A stretch of 64,000 nucleotides of DNA from assembly GCA_003116975.1 (NCBI GenBank), contig BGKB01000092.1, positions 124,001-188,000 of the forward strand. The letters run 5' to 3'. The position numbers and the translations under genes were made by a program. How positions within the stretch are numbered: the first letter of the stretch is position 1; every line of letters begins with the position of its first letter. Shown here one piece after another: positions 48,912 through 58,992 of this stretch. Below the pieces are notes generated by a model that made no database searches, had not been told where the DNA came from, and saw nothing but the letters and a program-made list of their open reading frames with translations. Source of the DNA: Aurantiochytrium sp. KH105 (Eukaryota; Sar; Bigyra; Thraustochytrida; Thraustochytriidae).

Positions 48912-50174
48912 TCATACCTTTGGTGATTTGCAGAGAATTCTCTTGCCCGTCCGTGTCTCGACCTCGCGAAGACGTAGCATGAACTCCTCCACGGAGGCCT
49001 CGTAAAATTCATTGTCGGCTTCAACGAGCTTGTCGATCTTAGCCAGTTGCTTCGCCGAAAGGTCGGAGAGCGAATGCGGCGGCACACCGTGGACATCTCT
49101 TGCCATGCGTGCTCGCTTCACATTACTGTCACAGTCGCAATACGCTGGTAAAACATGCGTGTATTGATATTCCAACATGCAGAGAGACTCGTGCATCATT
49201 TCCTTGATTCCAATGTGCCACAAGGAGCGCATGTTGGAGATGGCTTGCGAGACGTCGGGTGTCAAGTACTCGTCGCGCATGATTCCATGCAACCAGTCCC
49301 AAGAGCCATAGCACGTTAGCGCGCGAACCTGCATGGAAAGCGGGTGATAACAGCCGAAGAAACCCTTTTCGAGGTACCAGTCATCGAGAAAGTGGTCTAG
49401 CCATATGTCGAGGCCTCGAACGGCCAACCTGTACACCCGGTCAAATCTCCTTTGTGCGCTTTCTTTATCGGTTTCGGGCAATTTTGGGTTTTTGAGTTTC
49501 TTCCATGCGTCTTCCAAATCGCCCATTTTCAATCCTCCTGGACGTCGAAGCTTGACAATCTCATGTTTGCAGAGAGCTATGAAGCCGTGAAGGCACATAA
49601 AATATTGCGAGAGCACATGATCTCTTGGAGAGCGGAAAACAGAGCTGGCATAATTGATCTCTGGGTCGTAAGAAGGCCACGTCTTGGACCTACCAAGAAG
49701 ACAGCTCTCTTTTGATTGGACTGTTCCGTTCATCGCAAGCGTGATTTTTTTGGCTTCGGTGGTGAAGGACGAGCCTCCAGTCTTGGGAATGTGAACAATG
49801 CGAAAAGGATTCGTATTGCGCTGGTCGGAAGGAAAAAGCTTGACGCGATTACCCTCGCTATGCTGCTCGTCAACTACAGAGATCGGATTAGAAGGGACTT
49901 TGTAGGACTTGCCATTCTTGAACCGGACGTGCCACGTTTCGCTGACAAAAGGGCTTTTCGTCAAATCTCTTTCCTCCCCTTCTTCTTCTTCTTCTTCTTC
50001 TTCTTCTTCGAGAACTTGGGCTATCTCTGTCCCTTCTTCTTGCACGGAAGCCGATCGTGCCAAGAGATTGGGTGTTGACTCGAGCGCCGCGCTCCAGCGC
50101 CAATTCATGTAGAAGAGCGAAAAACATGCGATCAAGCACCATATGTAGAAGGTTTGTTTTCTCCTGGGCAACAT
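48912..50174 (-). CDS. Type II membrane sulfotransferase
   Basis: The protein has 420 residues from ATG 50174. A TTG-initiated extension of 32 codons is rejected because the ATG places a short basic tail (LPRRK) directly before a signal anchor (FYIWCLIACFSLFYMN, about 9-25). A poly-Glu stem follows (about 56-66). The PAPS 5'-phosphosulfate motif is HIPKTGGSSF (128-137), and the 3'-phosphate motif is VFRSPRDHVLSQY (179-191), both standard for Golgi carbohydrate or tyrosine sulfotransferases. The rest is cysteine-containing and diverged, so the acceptor is unknown. Golgi-lumen orientation is expected. Labyrinthulomycetes make sulfated extracellular polysaccharides, a plausible but unproven substrate. 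Two genes with similar anchors follow at 51.7 and 57 kb. Confidence 0.87.
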   Translation of the reverse strand: MLPRRKQTFYIWCLIACFSLFYMNWRWSAALESTPNLLARSASVQEEGTEIAQVLEEEEEEEEEEGEERDLTKSPFVSETWHVRFKNGKSYKVPSNPISVVDEQHSEGNRVKLFPSDQRNTNPFRIVHIPKTGGSSFTTEAKKITLAMNGTVQSKESCLLGRSKTWPSYDPEINYASSVFRSPRDHVLSQYFMCLHGFIALCKHEIVKLRRPGGLKMGDLEDAWKKLKNPKLPETDKESAQRRFDRVYRLAVRGLDIWLDHFLDDWYLEKGFFGCYHPLSMQVRALTCYGSWDWLHGIMRDEYLTPDVSQAISNMRSLWHIGIKEMMHESLCMLEYQYTHVLPAYCDCDSNVKRARMARDVHGVPPHSLSDLSAKQLAKIDKLVEADNEFYEASVEEFMLRLREVETRTGKRILCKSPKV

Positions 50175-50757
50175 GACGGTCGATTTACTCTGCTGCCTGC
50201 TCGGCCGGGTAGCAGCAGCCTTTCGTTTCTCTCTGCACGCTGCAGCTGCGTGCGCTGCCTGAAAACGCAATCCGTGTCACCTCGATCTTTAACCGCGGCG
50301 AGAAGATAGAGAGAAATAAGGAGGGGCGACCAAGCAGCGCGCGCGCACGTGGCGCGGAGCGACGCGGGAGAGTGATACCCCGCAAGCAGCCGCCCCTGCT
50401 CAGCTGTCAAACGACAGCGGCCTCGTCACGAGCTCTGCATTCACTTTACCGTGACCGAACGTTTGCCGTTCCTTCTCTGTAATCGACTTTTCAATAATGC
50501 AACCCAAGCAATTGATGCGACCAGAGAGTGTGTCATCTTGCACGAAATCACACAAGCTCCTTCGTATCCTGACACTTGGTCGCTGCTCCGTCGTAGCTGC
50601 CAGCGAGTGTGACAGAAAATCCCACGCACGGACGCTGCTCTTGCTGCTGATGGTGGGAGCGACTTTTCTTTCGCTCAGAACGTGAAGGGGAAAACGAACA
50701 CAAAGGATGGCTAGATAGATCTCAAGATTGTTCGAATGTGCAGCCACCATGGCCAGA

Positions 50758-50819
50758 GACAGCCAGTGACAGCCAGTGACAGCCAGTGACAGCCAGTGAC
50801 AGCCAGTGACAGCCAGTTA
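50758..50819. repeat. Decamer array (gacagccagt), six copies
   Basis: Six tandem copies, the last ending in gttag. Confidence 0.93.
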
Positions 50820-51278
50820 GCCAGTCAGACATGTATATTGCACGAACCACGTTTGGCTGGATTTTTAGCTTCAGCAAATTGCGCTGCGAGTATAGTCGAA
50901 AGGGACCGAGACAGTTGGTTTGCATCACGGCCACAAAGACCTCGGAAGCGTCAATGATGCTTGAACCTTCTGCGCCGCCTGTGGAATTCCGGACAATAGC
51001 TTTACTTGCTTGATCGAGGTCGATGTAATGCGAGGTCCAACTCGATAACAAGGGCATACACAGGGTTTCTACAACCAGACCCGCGCGAATCTCTCTCCCT
51101 GTTATATAGAAAGGCATTTTTTCTGTCTCTTGTATCCATGACATCTTTGTCCCTGCTGGTGGCGGATGGATTCCTGCTCTGCCCCAACCGTTTCCAACCA
51201 GGATTAGCAGTAAAAAAGAACCTCACGCTTGAGTGGCCGCCGCGGCCAGCGGACGAAGCCCTCCTTCCCACTCGTACG

Positions 51279-51309
51279 CCCCCTCCCCCTCCCCCTCCCC
51301 CTCCCCCTC
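51279..51309. repeat. CCCCCT hexamer array
   Basis: Five tandem units about 365 bases upstream of the JmjC start. Confidence 0.9.
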
Positions 51310-51672
51310 GTTATCCAGGCAAGCTCGGCGTCCCTCGCTGCCTGCCAGCCAGCCCGAGGGTAAGAGCGGGGTAGGGCTTCTGCTACGCACTACTGACCCA
51401 CCTTTCGCAGCACAACGGTCCACTGATACGATACATTTGGGACTTGTTCCTCCGAGGAGGCTCAATAAAAGCGGTTGAATGAACTCGGGCATTGCGTGCC
51501 CTTCGGGTTGGTCGGCAAGTGTCTGAACTGAAACGAGCTACCTTCGGACGCAGACGCTAGCAGAATAGCTGCAGCACAGACTGCAGTCTGTTAACTCCGA
51601 CGGTCGGTGGCGGTGGCGGTGACGACTGCGACTTCCGCACGAGCTCTGTCCATCCTCGAAAGGAAAGAAGCG

Positions 51673-53883
51673 ATGGCATCATGTCGGCGGCCTGCGATGG
51701 TCGTGCTTGGCCTCGGAGCCTTGCTGCTCGCGACGTTGACGCTCATGTGGATGGAAGAACGCGCCATGGCCATGACGAACGAGAATGCAGAGGTGAACCT
51801 CGACCACTTGGATGAGTTCGCCAAGATCGCAAGCCTGCAAGAGCGCGTGGAGAGCATGCGCGAGCGCGTCTTGGCCGAGTATGGCCTTTCTGGAGACGAG
51901 GAGTTCTCTTCGTGGGAGACCTTTCAAGAGATCATCGGTCACCAATGTTCGCCTTTGCGTCATTGCGGTCACAAAATCATGGACGGCGAAGTCTATTTCT
52001 TCGGAGGCGGTCTGTGGAACGCAAGCATCTCGAAACCGAGCTTTAGCCCGTACCCGTGCTGGATGTATCAGGTCCAGGGTTCGGAGCCCTGGATCTCGGC
52101 CATGCTCGAGGCGGGTCACTTGGCAATTCTGATGGATATTGGCGATGCCAACGGCGATGATTTCAAGGCCGACAATCGCTTCATGCGACTCAAGGCTGCG
52201 TTTCCTCGGTCTGCCGCGGACGAGACATCCATGCGTGCTCAAGTGATTGGCGCCATTGGGTCCGCGCCAATAAAGATTTCGCGACTCACCTTGGTGGTAC
52301 GCTGGCACGAAACATTTGCCGACAAGCAAAGCGCTGTTGCAGCGAGTCGCGTCATGGTACGTCTTGCAAATCGGCTGCCTGTATCGAGCGCAGAGGTACT
52401 CTGGGTAAATCAAGCCTTTCGCGCGGCTTCCCTAGACGCGGACATCGATTCGAACGAGCTCGTCACGTCTGCGCTCAAGAGCGTCTCCACCTCAGAGCTG
52501 CAGCCACCGAGCTATAAAGCCATTGGAAAAGAAGAAATTGTGGCCTCGCAGCTCCGCGTTCTCGCAGGATCAGAAAATGAGACTTTTCAACTCAGTGCCG
52601 ACGAGATGCTCGAGCGATTTCGCAGCGACGACGACGCCAGCGTTCTCTTTGTAAATACTGGCACTCAGGAGAGTGAAATGAGCTTTGGGACCGACATTGC
52701 AATTGAATTGGGGCGTGCACGCGCCGTGCAAGGCTGGACGCCCAATGTTCATTCGGACACGACAATCGTACTGGCTGGGCCTGACGCGCAGCATGTGCGA
52801 GCCTCGCTTCGACGTGCCGGCTTCTCGAGCGTCTGGACAGCAGAGGGCCAGGGTCTGCTCGATGCAGCACGGCGGCTAGAGAGCGAGGGCAAGGTGATTG
52901 ACCTGCGTGCAACAAGTGTACTCATGGGCGGTCTTGATGTCTTCGGGCCGAGTTTAGCAGCCCCTCGAGATGCGGACCCGCTTGCCTTTGCCCATATTTT
53001 TCTGGAAAATGCAGTATGGAATGTGATGATGCGTAAGTACATTATGATGTCATCTTCTTCGCGCGGGGCAGACCACATTTGTGCGGTGAAAGAGGACTGC
53101 TCTCCTTGCACGCCTGTTTTGGGCGAGATCCCTTCGTCGCGTGTGACAAAGAAGCTCTTGCTCGAGTACCTACGCGAGCGCAGCACACCCAACAAGATTG
53201 CTCTTCTCGAAAGTGAGCACGTGTACAAAGGGACATGGGCCTCCCTTGTGGCCAGGAACGGCGATGCCAAGCTCAAGGTGCGCAGCAATTATTTGCGCAT
53301 CAAGACCCGTCGATTCACTACATTGACGCTCAGGACGTATCTTCGCAACACTGGAATGTACGTTGGCGAGGGACGAGGGGAGCGAACGGCTGACGAGGCA
53401 GCTCTTCCGGCTTATGCTGGCAACAATCATCTTTTGCCAAAGGACATGGCCAAGTTTAATTTCAAGTATCCCAGCTGGCTTTCGGTGGCGCAGATGCAGA
53501 GACCCAGCCTATGGCTCGGTCCTGCGCGAAGCATGAGTCCAATCCACGTGGATCACACCAATGGCGGCAATCTCGCATACCAGGTTTTTGGCGCAAAGAC
53601 ATGGGTGCTCTTCCCCCCTTCGGCAGACCCGCTCATGTATTTGCGAAACGCCAAGACGCCGGTTGTTTGGTCGGCCTTGGACAACCCTTGGGCCTACGAA
53701 AATTCGCAGCCAGCAATGGAGGCGTATCCCGACTTTCGATACGCCTTTTGTCTGTCTGTACCCGTCGACCTGCGCGCAGGCGAGGTGCTTTTCAACCCCT
53801 ATGGATGGTGGCATGCCGTCCGCAATGATGAAAACTCGTTGATGCTCAACTTTTGGATCAAAGCTCAAATCGTCGATCTCTGA
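51673..53883 (+). CDS. JmjC/cupin-8 domain protein with N-terminal signal anchor
   Basis: The protein has 736 residues from ATG 51673. A GTG-initiated extension is rejected. Residues 9-25 (MVVLGLGALLLATLTLM) form a signal anchor or signal peptide. The C-terminal 130 residues are a JmjC/cupin-8 Fe(II)/2-oxoglutarate dioxygenase domain: SPIHVDHTNGGNLAYQVFGAKTWVLFPPS with metal ligands His625 and Asp627 and the 2OG-type lysine in GAKTW, then AGEVLFNPYGWWHAVRND with His714. The catalytic triad is therefore complete. About 560 residues in between (cysteine-poor, with SSWETFQEIIGHQC and EEDCSPC segments) show no family I know. A lumenal hydroxylase, comparable in location to JMJD8, is the working inference. 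Neighbours on both sides are also anchored enzymes. Confidence 0.85.
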   Translation: MASCRRPAMVVLGLGALLLATLTLMWMEERAMAMTNENAEVNLDHLDEFAKIASLQERVESMRERVLAEYGLSGDEEFSSWETFQEIIGHQCSPLRHCGHKIMDGEVYFFGGGLWNASISKPSFSPYPCWMYQVQGSEPWISAMLEAGHLAILMDIGDANGDDFKADNRFMRLKAAFPRSAADETSMRAQVIGAIGSAPIKISRLTLVVRWHETFADKQSAVAASRVMVRLANRLPVSSAEVLWVNQAFRAASLDADIDSNELVTSALKSVSTSELQPPSYKAIGKEEIVASQLRVLAGSENETFQLSADEMLERFRSDDDASVLFVNTGTQESEMSFGTDIAIELGRARAVQGWTPNVHSDTTIVLAGPDAQHVRASLRRAGFSSVWTAEGQGLLDAARRLESEGKVIDLRATSVLMGGLDVFGPSLAAPRDADPLAFAHIFLENAVWNVMMRKYIMMSSSSRGADHICAVKEDCSPCTPVLGEIPSSRVTKKLLLEYLRERSTPNKIALLESEHVYKGTWASLVARNGDAKLKVRSNYLRIKTRRFTTLTLRTYLRNTGMYVGEGRGERTADEAALPAYAGNNHLLPKDMAKFNFKYPSWLSVAQMQRPSLWLGPARSMSPIHVDHTNGGNLAYQVFGAKTWVLFPPSADPLMYLRNAKTPVVWSALDNPWAYENSQPAMEAYPDFRYAFCLSVPVDLRAGEVLFNPYGWWHAVRNDENSLMLNFWIKAQIVDL

Positions 53884-54221
53884 TGAGCTCTGCGGTTGCT
53901 GCCACTGATAACTACGCCATTTCTGCTTACCCTATTCATTTTTCTTGTTGTTTGGAAGGAAGAAAATTCAGTCGCGAGTCGAGGAGTGCTTAAAGGCTGT
54001 TTGACCACAAAGGTGGAGTGGGTAGTCTCAGCGAATCGTCAACTAAAGGCCTACCTTTTACGGAAAATGACGCATCGCAATTATGCGGAACGCAATCCTT
54101 TTCCAGCAACCTAGAGTTAGCAACCAGCAACCAGCTGTAAGGTGCGAGCCAGCTAGTCTGCGACATTGGCTCGCGGTCTCAAAGTCGGTTTCTAGGTCAG
54201 TGGTAGGCGTGGGCTTTTGCT

Positions 54222-54258
54222 TGGGTGGGTGCGTGGGTGCGTGGGTGCGTGGGTAGGT
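54222..54258. repeat. GTGGGTGC G-rich array
   Basis: Several GGG runs at close spacing make a plus-strand G-quadruplex possible. Confidence 0.8.
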
Positions 54259-55841
54259 TGGTCGTCACGCATGTCCCGCGTGTTTAGTGTTGTTGAAAAT
54301 CAGAAGTTTTACCGGCCGCTTTAAGACCGCCTCTTTCATGATTGCTTTAAGTGACGGCAAGATGATGGGGCGCGAAAAGAGTAGAGCAGAGCAGACGCCA
54401 TCTTGCTAAAATTGACGAACCGTGCGCTTCTCATCGCGAGGGCGACGACCAGCCTGAGATTCGACTACGAATGTCATGTGCGCGAAGCGAAATCAGTCTC
54501 ATGCAAGGACGATTCGCTTTGTGCGAGCGCGACGATGGGCGCGCGCTGGAAAGACAGGCGACGTCTTGGAGTGCTTGTGCGTCTGCTTTGCAGTCGGTTC
54601 CTGAGAAGTCGCGTGCGTAACTAATCGTGACGGCAGCGGCAGTGGTAGCGGCGCGTAGCTGGCTCAGCTTTTCTCTGAAAAATCGTGGCAGTGAGTGGCA
54701 GCGGCAGTGGGCGATTGCGGTATGCCTTTGGACTCTATGCCTTTGTCCCCGGGTGCGACGAGAACGAAGAACTCTCGGAGATTACCTTGGTGTAAAAGCA
54801 CGCGTGTAGAGCGTTCGTTCTTGCGGCATCACGTCCGCTGCCGCAAGAATGCTGCTCAAAGAGCATGCAAACAATCAAGCATTTCTTTGGGCGGCCCCCA
54901 TAATCTTTCTGCTCTTGCCACGGACAGTCTTCTAGTTAGTATCGGAAGAAGACCGAAGTGTGTGGGCTGCGTCTTTTGCTGTTGCTGTCAAAGGCCGGGA
55001 CAAAGCCTTGCTCCTGCGTGATGCAACTTTTTCGGTTCGCGACCTTGCTCGCGACACATCATTCATTACCAATCGCAAGCCCCACCACCCCTTGTGCAGC
55101 GGCGCCTCAAACTCATCATGCAAGCATCAGCAGCAGCTGTTGCTGCATGCGCTCAAGATCAACGTGGGCGGCCTTGCGAGATCTGTCTCGGGCGTTGGGT
55201 CCTCGGCAGCTTCTGTAGTGTCCCGGCTGCATTGTTCGCGTCATTTTTCTGCAATTTCCGAGAGGTGCGGGGCGTGCGTGCGTCACCGTGCTATCAGTGA
55301 GCGAGCGAGTGGGTTCACGGTGGTTCAAGGTGGGTGCGTGGATGCGCTCTCTCGAATCACCCCGAGCATTACAAGTTGCAGCCGGAAGCCGGCTCCGACG
55401 CTTTTGGAAACTGCACTACGATGGTCTCTCCATTCGTTTGTGCTAAATCACGCCCGCCATGCCGCGTCCGCTGCCGTCCTCAAGCAGCCAGGACCACCAA
55501 ACGAACGAACGAACGATCGATCGAACGAACGAGCGAATGATGGCGCGCCGCGCCCGCGCTGCAGCTGCTGCTGGTGACGCGGCCGCGAGCCCGAGCACGA
55601 TTGCTGGTCGCAGCAGCAGCAGCAGCGTTGGCGGCGAACGAACGTGTGCTTCTTACTAGCTTGCTGGCAGTGGCAGGCAGGCTGGCTGGCAGCGGCGGCA
55701 ACGCTGGTGCACGCTTTCACTCGCTTGCGTGCGCGTCTCCTCGCAGTGCGCGCAACTTTGTGACGGCCGACGGCCTGGCAATTGCAGCGATGGACTGATA
55801 AACAGGATGGAAAGAGCGCGGCCCAGACAGCGCTTTCCGGA

Positions 55842-55856
55842 GGGGGGGGGGGGGGG
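55842..55856. repeat. Poly-G run (15)
   Basis: Fifteen consecutive G. The exact length may be affected by sequencing error. Confidence 0.85.
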
Positions 55857-56128
55857 AGACGGGCCTTGCATGCGCCGCATGCGCACTCCTCGACGGCGGC
55901 CTCACCCACCGCTGCTGCTGGTAGGCAGGCATTCCTGCCGGTTTTTGCTGCGCTGGTCCTGGCCGTGATCAACTTTCGTTGGCGCCGGTGAGAGAACGAC
56001 GGGCTCGGCGGCTCGAAGCGGCCGATCGAAAGATGATGCACGAAGTGATTAGAATGGACGGCGCAGCAAGTGAGGGCGGTCACACAGCACAGCAGCTGGC
56101 CCATCATGCCGTTGCTGGTTGGACGCAT

Positions 56129-56213
56129 GAATGGATGGATAGGTGGAAGGAAGGAAGGAAGGAAGGAAGGAAGGAAGGAAGGATGGATGGAAGGATGGAT
56201 GGATAGATGCATG
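56129..56213. repeat. GGAA/GGAT purine array
   Basis: Ten or more GGAA units flanked by GGAT units. Confidence 0.92.
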
Positions 56214-56861
56214 CATGCTGACACGGCCAGTGAAAACATGATGGATTTTTTTTTTCTCTTTCTCTCGTGCTTTCTGGGGTGTCGCTGTCGGTTCGCAGCC
56301 AAACCGTGCGTGAGGCTCGCGTCCCGCGGGCACTCGACGCCGTCCCGAGTCCATGCGCGCGGTGTCCAGGCAGAGACTTGGCCTCGGCCTGCGCGGAGGA
56401 GGGCGAGCTCGAAGCGCGGTACGGGAGCTCAGCTCCGGCGGCAGTGGCGCCACAGTGAGCGAGCGCAAAAAAATGGCGAGTTTCTGCTTCCTGGTCTCTG
56501 CTTTCCTTCCCCCTTCTTCCTGTTTCTGTGCGGCGATAAGTGCGAGCAAGGAGAAAGAAAAGGAGAAAGCAGAGAAAGGACGAGACGGTCACTAGGAGAG
56601 AGGAGAGAAAATGGACGAGGTCCCATCGCGCGTGCTCTGCTCTGCTCTGCCCTGCTCTGCTCTGCTCTACCTCGCGCTGCCTCGCAAGCCCGGCCTGGCT
56701 CGACTCCCGGGCCGGACGTACGGCTCGGCTGGCCACGAATTCGCGAGGAGGGAGGCAGACCCCGATCGGCTGCGCGCAGGACCCTTGGAAAGAGGCACTC
56801 ACGCGCTCTCGCCCTACTGAGTGCCGAGATCGCGGCACCTTGGGGGCGGAGGCGGAGTCGC

Positions 56862-56890
56862 GCAAGCAAGCAAGCAAGCAAGCAAGCAAG
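56862..56890. repeat. GCAA tetranucleotide array
   Basis: Seven units about 160 bases upstream of the TTL-like start. Confidence 0.9.
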
Positions 56891-57048
56891 CGACGAGGCA
56901 AGCGAGCAGACCCACATAGGCGAGCGAGCGAGGCAGGGAGCCCGCCTGTGTGGCCGCGCTGTGCTCGCTCGACCGCCTCGCCCGCCCGCCTCGCCCGAGC
57001 CAGGGAGCGAGCGAGCCAGGCAGCCGGCCCGGGCAGGAGGAGGAAAGC

Positions 57049-58992
57049 ATGCTTCTGTGGCGCCATGAAAAGCTCGTGGTGGCGTTCTTTATCGCCACGC
57101 TCGCCGGGTGGAACCTGTCGACCATGTTCGCGAGGAGCGAGCAGCTCCTGCGCAACGAGCTCGCCATCCACGCGACGTACATGGCTCGCAACGAGTCGCC
57201 CATGTACAACATGAACCTGCTCGCAGAACTCGACCTCGACCCGAGCTTCGAGTCGAACCAGCGTGAAGCGGGCGACGTTCGTATCGAGCTCATCGCCATC
57301 GACAGGAGGAGGAGTTCGAACGTTGCAGCAAACTTGCGGAGCAACGCCAATGATAGTGATGATGGCGAGGCGCATGAGCCCAACTTTCACGCTGACGGAA
57401 CCCAACCGATGCACGATTACTCGAATATTGACTCATCGCTGGAGGACCGGCCCAGCGAGAATGAGAATGATGAAGGCGGCCTTGAAATCGAAATCGACGA
57501 GATTTTGGCAGAAGAAAATAACAGCGTTCACACACTCACGCTGCTGACGGGCACCTGGTACGAGGAAATGTGGGCCAAAAGTGGTCTCGATACGCGGGTG
57601 CAGCGAATCGAGGAGAACATGTCGTACTGGGCTTTCCGCACGAGCGAAAAGGTGGTCCTCGTATGGGGCGCCTCCAAGCTCATGGCGCGTGACCAGCAAA
57701 TGTACCTTCCCACGCTCGAAGGCGCAGGATGGGGCGTGCAGCGAATGAAGGGGGACGTGCCCCTCACAAACCGCGCACTGAGTCAAGTGTCGAACGCTTT
57801 TCTGCTCTGCATGGCTCCGCAAGAGAATTGTCTCTTTGCGAACTGGCCAAACCACGTCAAACGATATCAACGCGTGAATCGCGTGCCTGGACTCCGTGAG
57901 ACGCTGTGGAGCAAGGACAGCTTTTGCCGAACCATGAAACAAGCCATTCGTGGGGACCCGCGCTTCGCCGAAGACGTCTTTGAATGTTGGGTGTTTCCGG
58001 GCGAGTGGCGAGAAGCGCATGCGTATGCGACCGCACATGAAGAAGTATCGTTCATCAGCAAGCCGCTTGCGAGTTACGGCGGCATTGGCGTTACTGTGTT
58101 AAATGGCGCGCGAGATCTGCGGCGCGTGCATGGGAGCTCTCGCATTTTGCAGACGTACCTTTCGCGCCCGTACCTGATTCATCAGCGCAAGTGGGACCTG
58201 CGCGCCTATGTATTGGTGACTTCGACGGTCCCGATGCGTGCATATGTGCACGAGCGCGGAATCGTGCGCTTTGCGTCGCGGGATTACAACGAGCAGGCAC
58301 GACGAGCGAACCAGGTGCTTACAAACACGCACGTGAATAAGCAGTTTGCGAAACAAAACGTGACAAGCATCACATGGTCATTCAAGGATCTTCGGGATCA
58401 ATTGACTGCGGACGGGCATGACGCCGATGCCCTTTTTCTTGACATGCAAAAGTCAATTTCTACCGTTCTTCTGAGTGGCGAAAAGGCGTGGCAGTCGTTT
58501 TACCAATCAAAGCAACAAGCCGAGTGCGTCAATTGTTACCAGATTCTTGGCATTGATTTGATTGTCGACGAGAACCTTAAAACTCGCGTGCTTGAGGTTA
58601 ACGCGCAGCCGAGCCTCCGCATGTCAGATGACGAGCAAGATCACTATAGTCAGACGAAGCAAGTGATGATTGCAGATACTCTGGGCATGTTTGTAGAGAC
58701 GAACAGTTCTGAGGCAAAAGAGCTTCTCGACGCCGTCAAGGGTATCGACATGGATGTGCTCAAGGCATTGGAAACGCGCCATTGGGAGTACCTGATCTCC
58801 TACATGAACGAGCGCAAGCGTCCGGGCGGGTGGAAGATGGTATACCCGAATTTGACTTTCGAAAAGCACCACGATGCCTTTTTAGATCATCTCGAATCAA
58901 CGCGGGCTCGATTTGCTTTGCAACGCGTGCTTATGCACCTCGAGAAGAAGTTTGCGGCGCAATCGCAAGAGACCTCGCCTGATTCTTTGTAA
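57049..58992 (+). CDS. Tubulin-tyrosine-ligase-like (TTLL) protein with N-terminal signal anchor
   Basis: The protein has 647 residues from ATG 57049. The upstream frame is low complexity and rejected. The TTL ATP-grasp domain occupies about 200-560, with family blocks in order: SKPLASYGGIGV (ATP-binding KP-GGI), SRPYLIHQRKWDLRAYVLVTS (family P-LI-RKFDLR-YVL), ERGIVRFASRDYN, LTNTHVNKQ and ILGIDLIVDENLKTRVLEVNAQPSLRM with the catalytic Glu and Asn. TTLLs ligate Tyr, Glu or Gly to proteins, typically tubulin, in the cytosol or cilium. Residues 9-26 (LVVAFFIATLAGWNLSTM) look like a signal anchor following a short basic tail, and residues 85-160 are acidic and low complexity. A lumenal ligase would be unusual, and an ER/Golgi-anchored cytosolic orientation is the alternative. 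Confidence 0.87.
   Translation: MLLWRHEKLVVAFFIATLAGWNLSTMFARSEQLLRNELAIHATYMARNESPMYNMNLLAELDLDPSFESNQREAGDVRIELIAIDRRRSSNVAANLRSNANDSDDGEAHEPNFHADGTQPMHDYSNIDSSLEDRPSENENDEGGLEIEIDEILAEENNSVHTLTLLTGTWYEEMWAKSGLDTRVQRIEENMSYWAFRTSEKVVLVWGASKLMARDQQMYLPTLEGAGWGVQRMKGDVPLTNRALSQVSNAFLLCMAPQENCLFANWPNHVKRYQRVNRVPGLRETLWSKDSFCRTMKQAIRGDPRFAEDVFECWVFPGEWREAHAYATAHEEVSFISKPLASYGGIGVTVLNGARDLRRVHGSSRILQTYLSRPYLIHQRKWDLRAYVLVTSTVPMRAYVHERGIVRFASRDYNEQARRANQVLTNTHVNKQFAKQNVTSITWSFKDLRDQLTADGHDADALFLDMQKSISTVLLSGEKAWQSFYQSKQQAECVNCYQILGIDLIVDENLKTRVLEVNAQPSLRMSDDEQDHYSQTKQVMIADTLGMFVETNSSEAKELLDAVKGIDMDVLKALETRHWEYLISYMNERKRPGGWKMVYPNLTFEKHHDAFLDHLESTRARFALQRVLMHLEKKFAAQSQETSPDSL

Larger units (their letters stand above)
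50175..51672. promoter_or_regulatory. Divergent intergenic region (sulfotransferase / JmjC)
   Basis: This 1.5 kb holds a perfect decamer array (50758-50819) and a CCCCCT array (51279-51309), whose complementary strand is G-quadruplex-capable. No supportable gene. Confidence 0.5.
53884..57048. other. Intergenic, 3.2 kb, no supportable gene
   Basis: This region lies between two same-strand genes. It contains a GTGGGTGC G-rich array (54222-54258), CGAA units (55500-55533), a 15-base poly-G (55842-55856), a GGAA array (56129-56213) and a GCAA array (56862-56890). Long minus-strand frames (for example 56104-57414) are composed of repeat-encoded or Arg/Ser-rich peptides. Confidence 0.5.

Noticed and set aside
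50758-50819. Regular repeats considered as a CRISPR array
   Set aside because: Units are contiguous without spacers, and the genome is eukaryotic.
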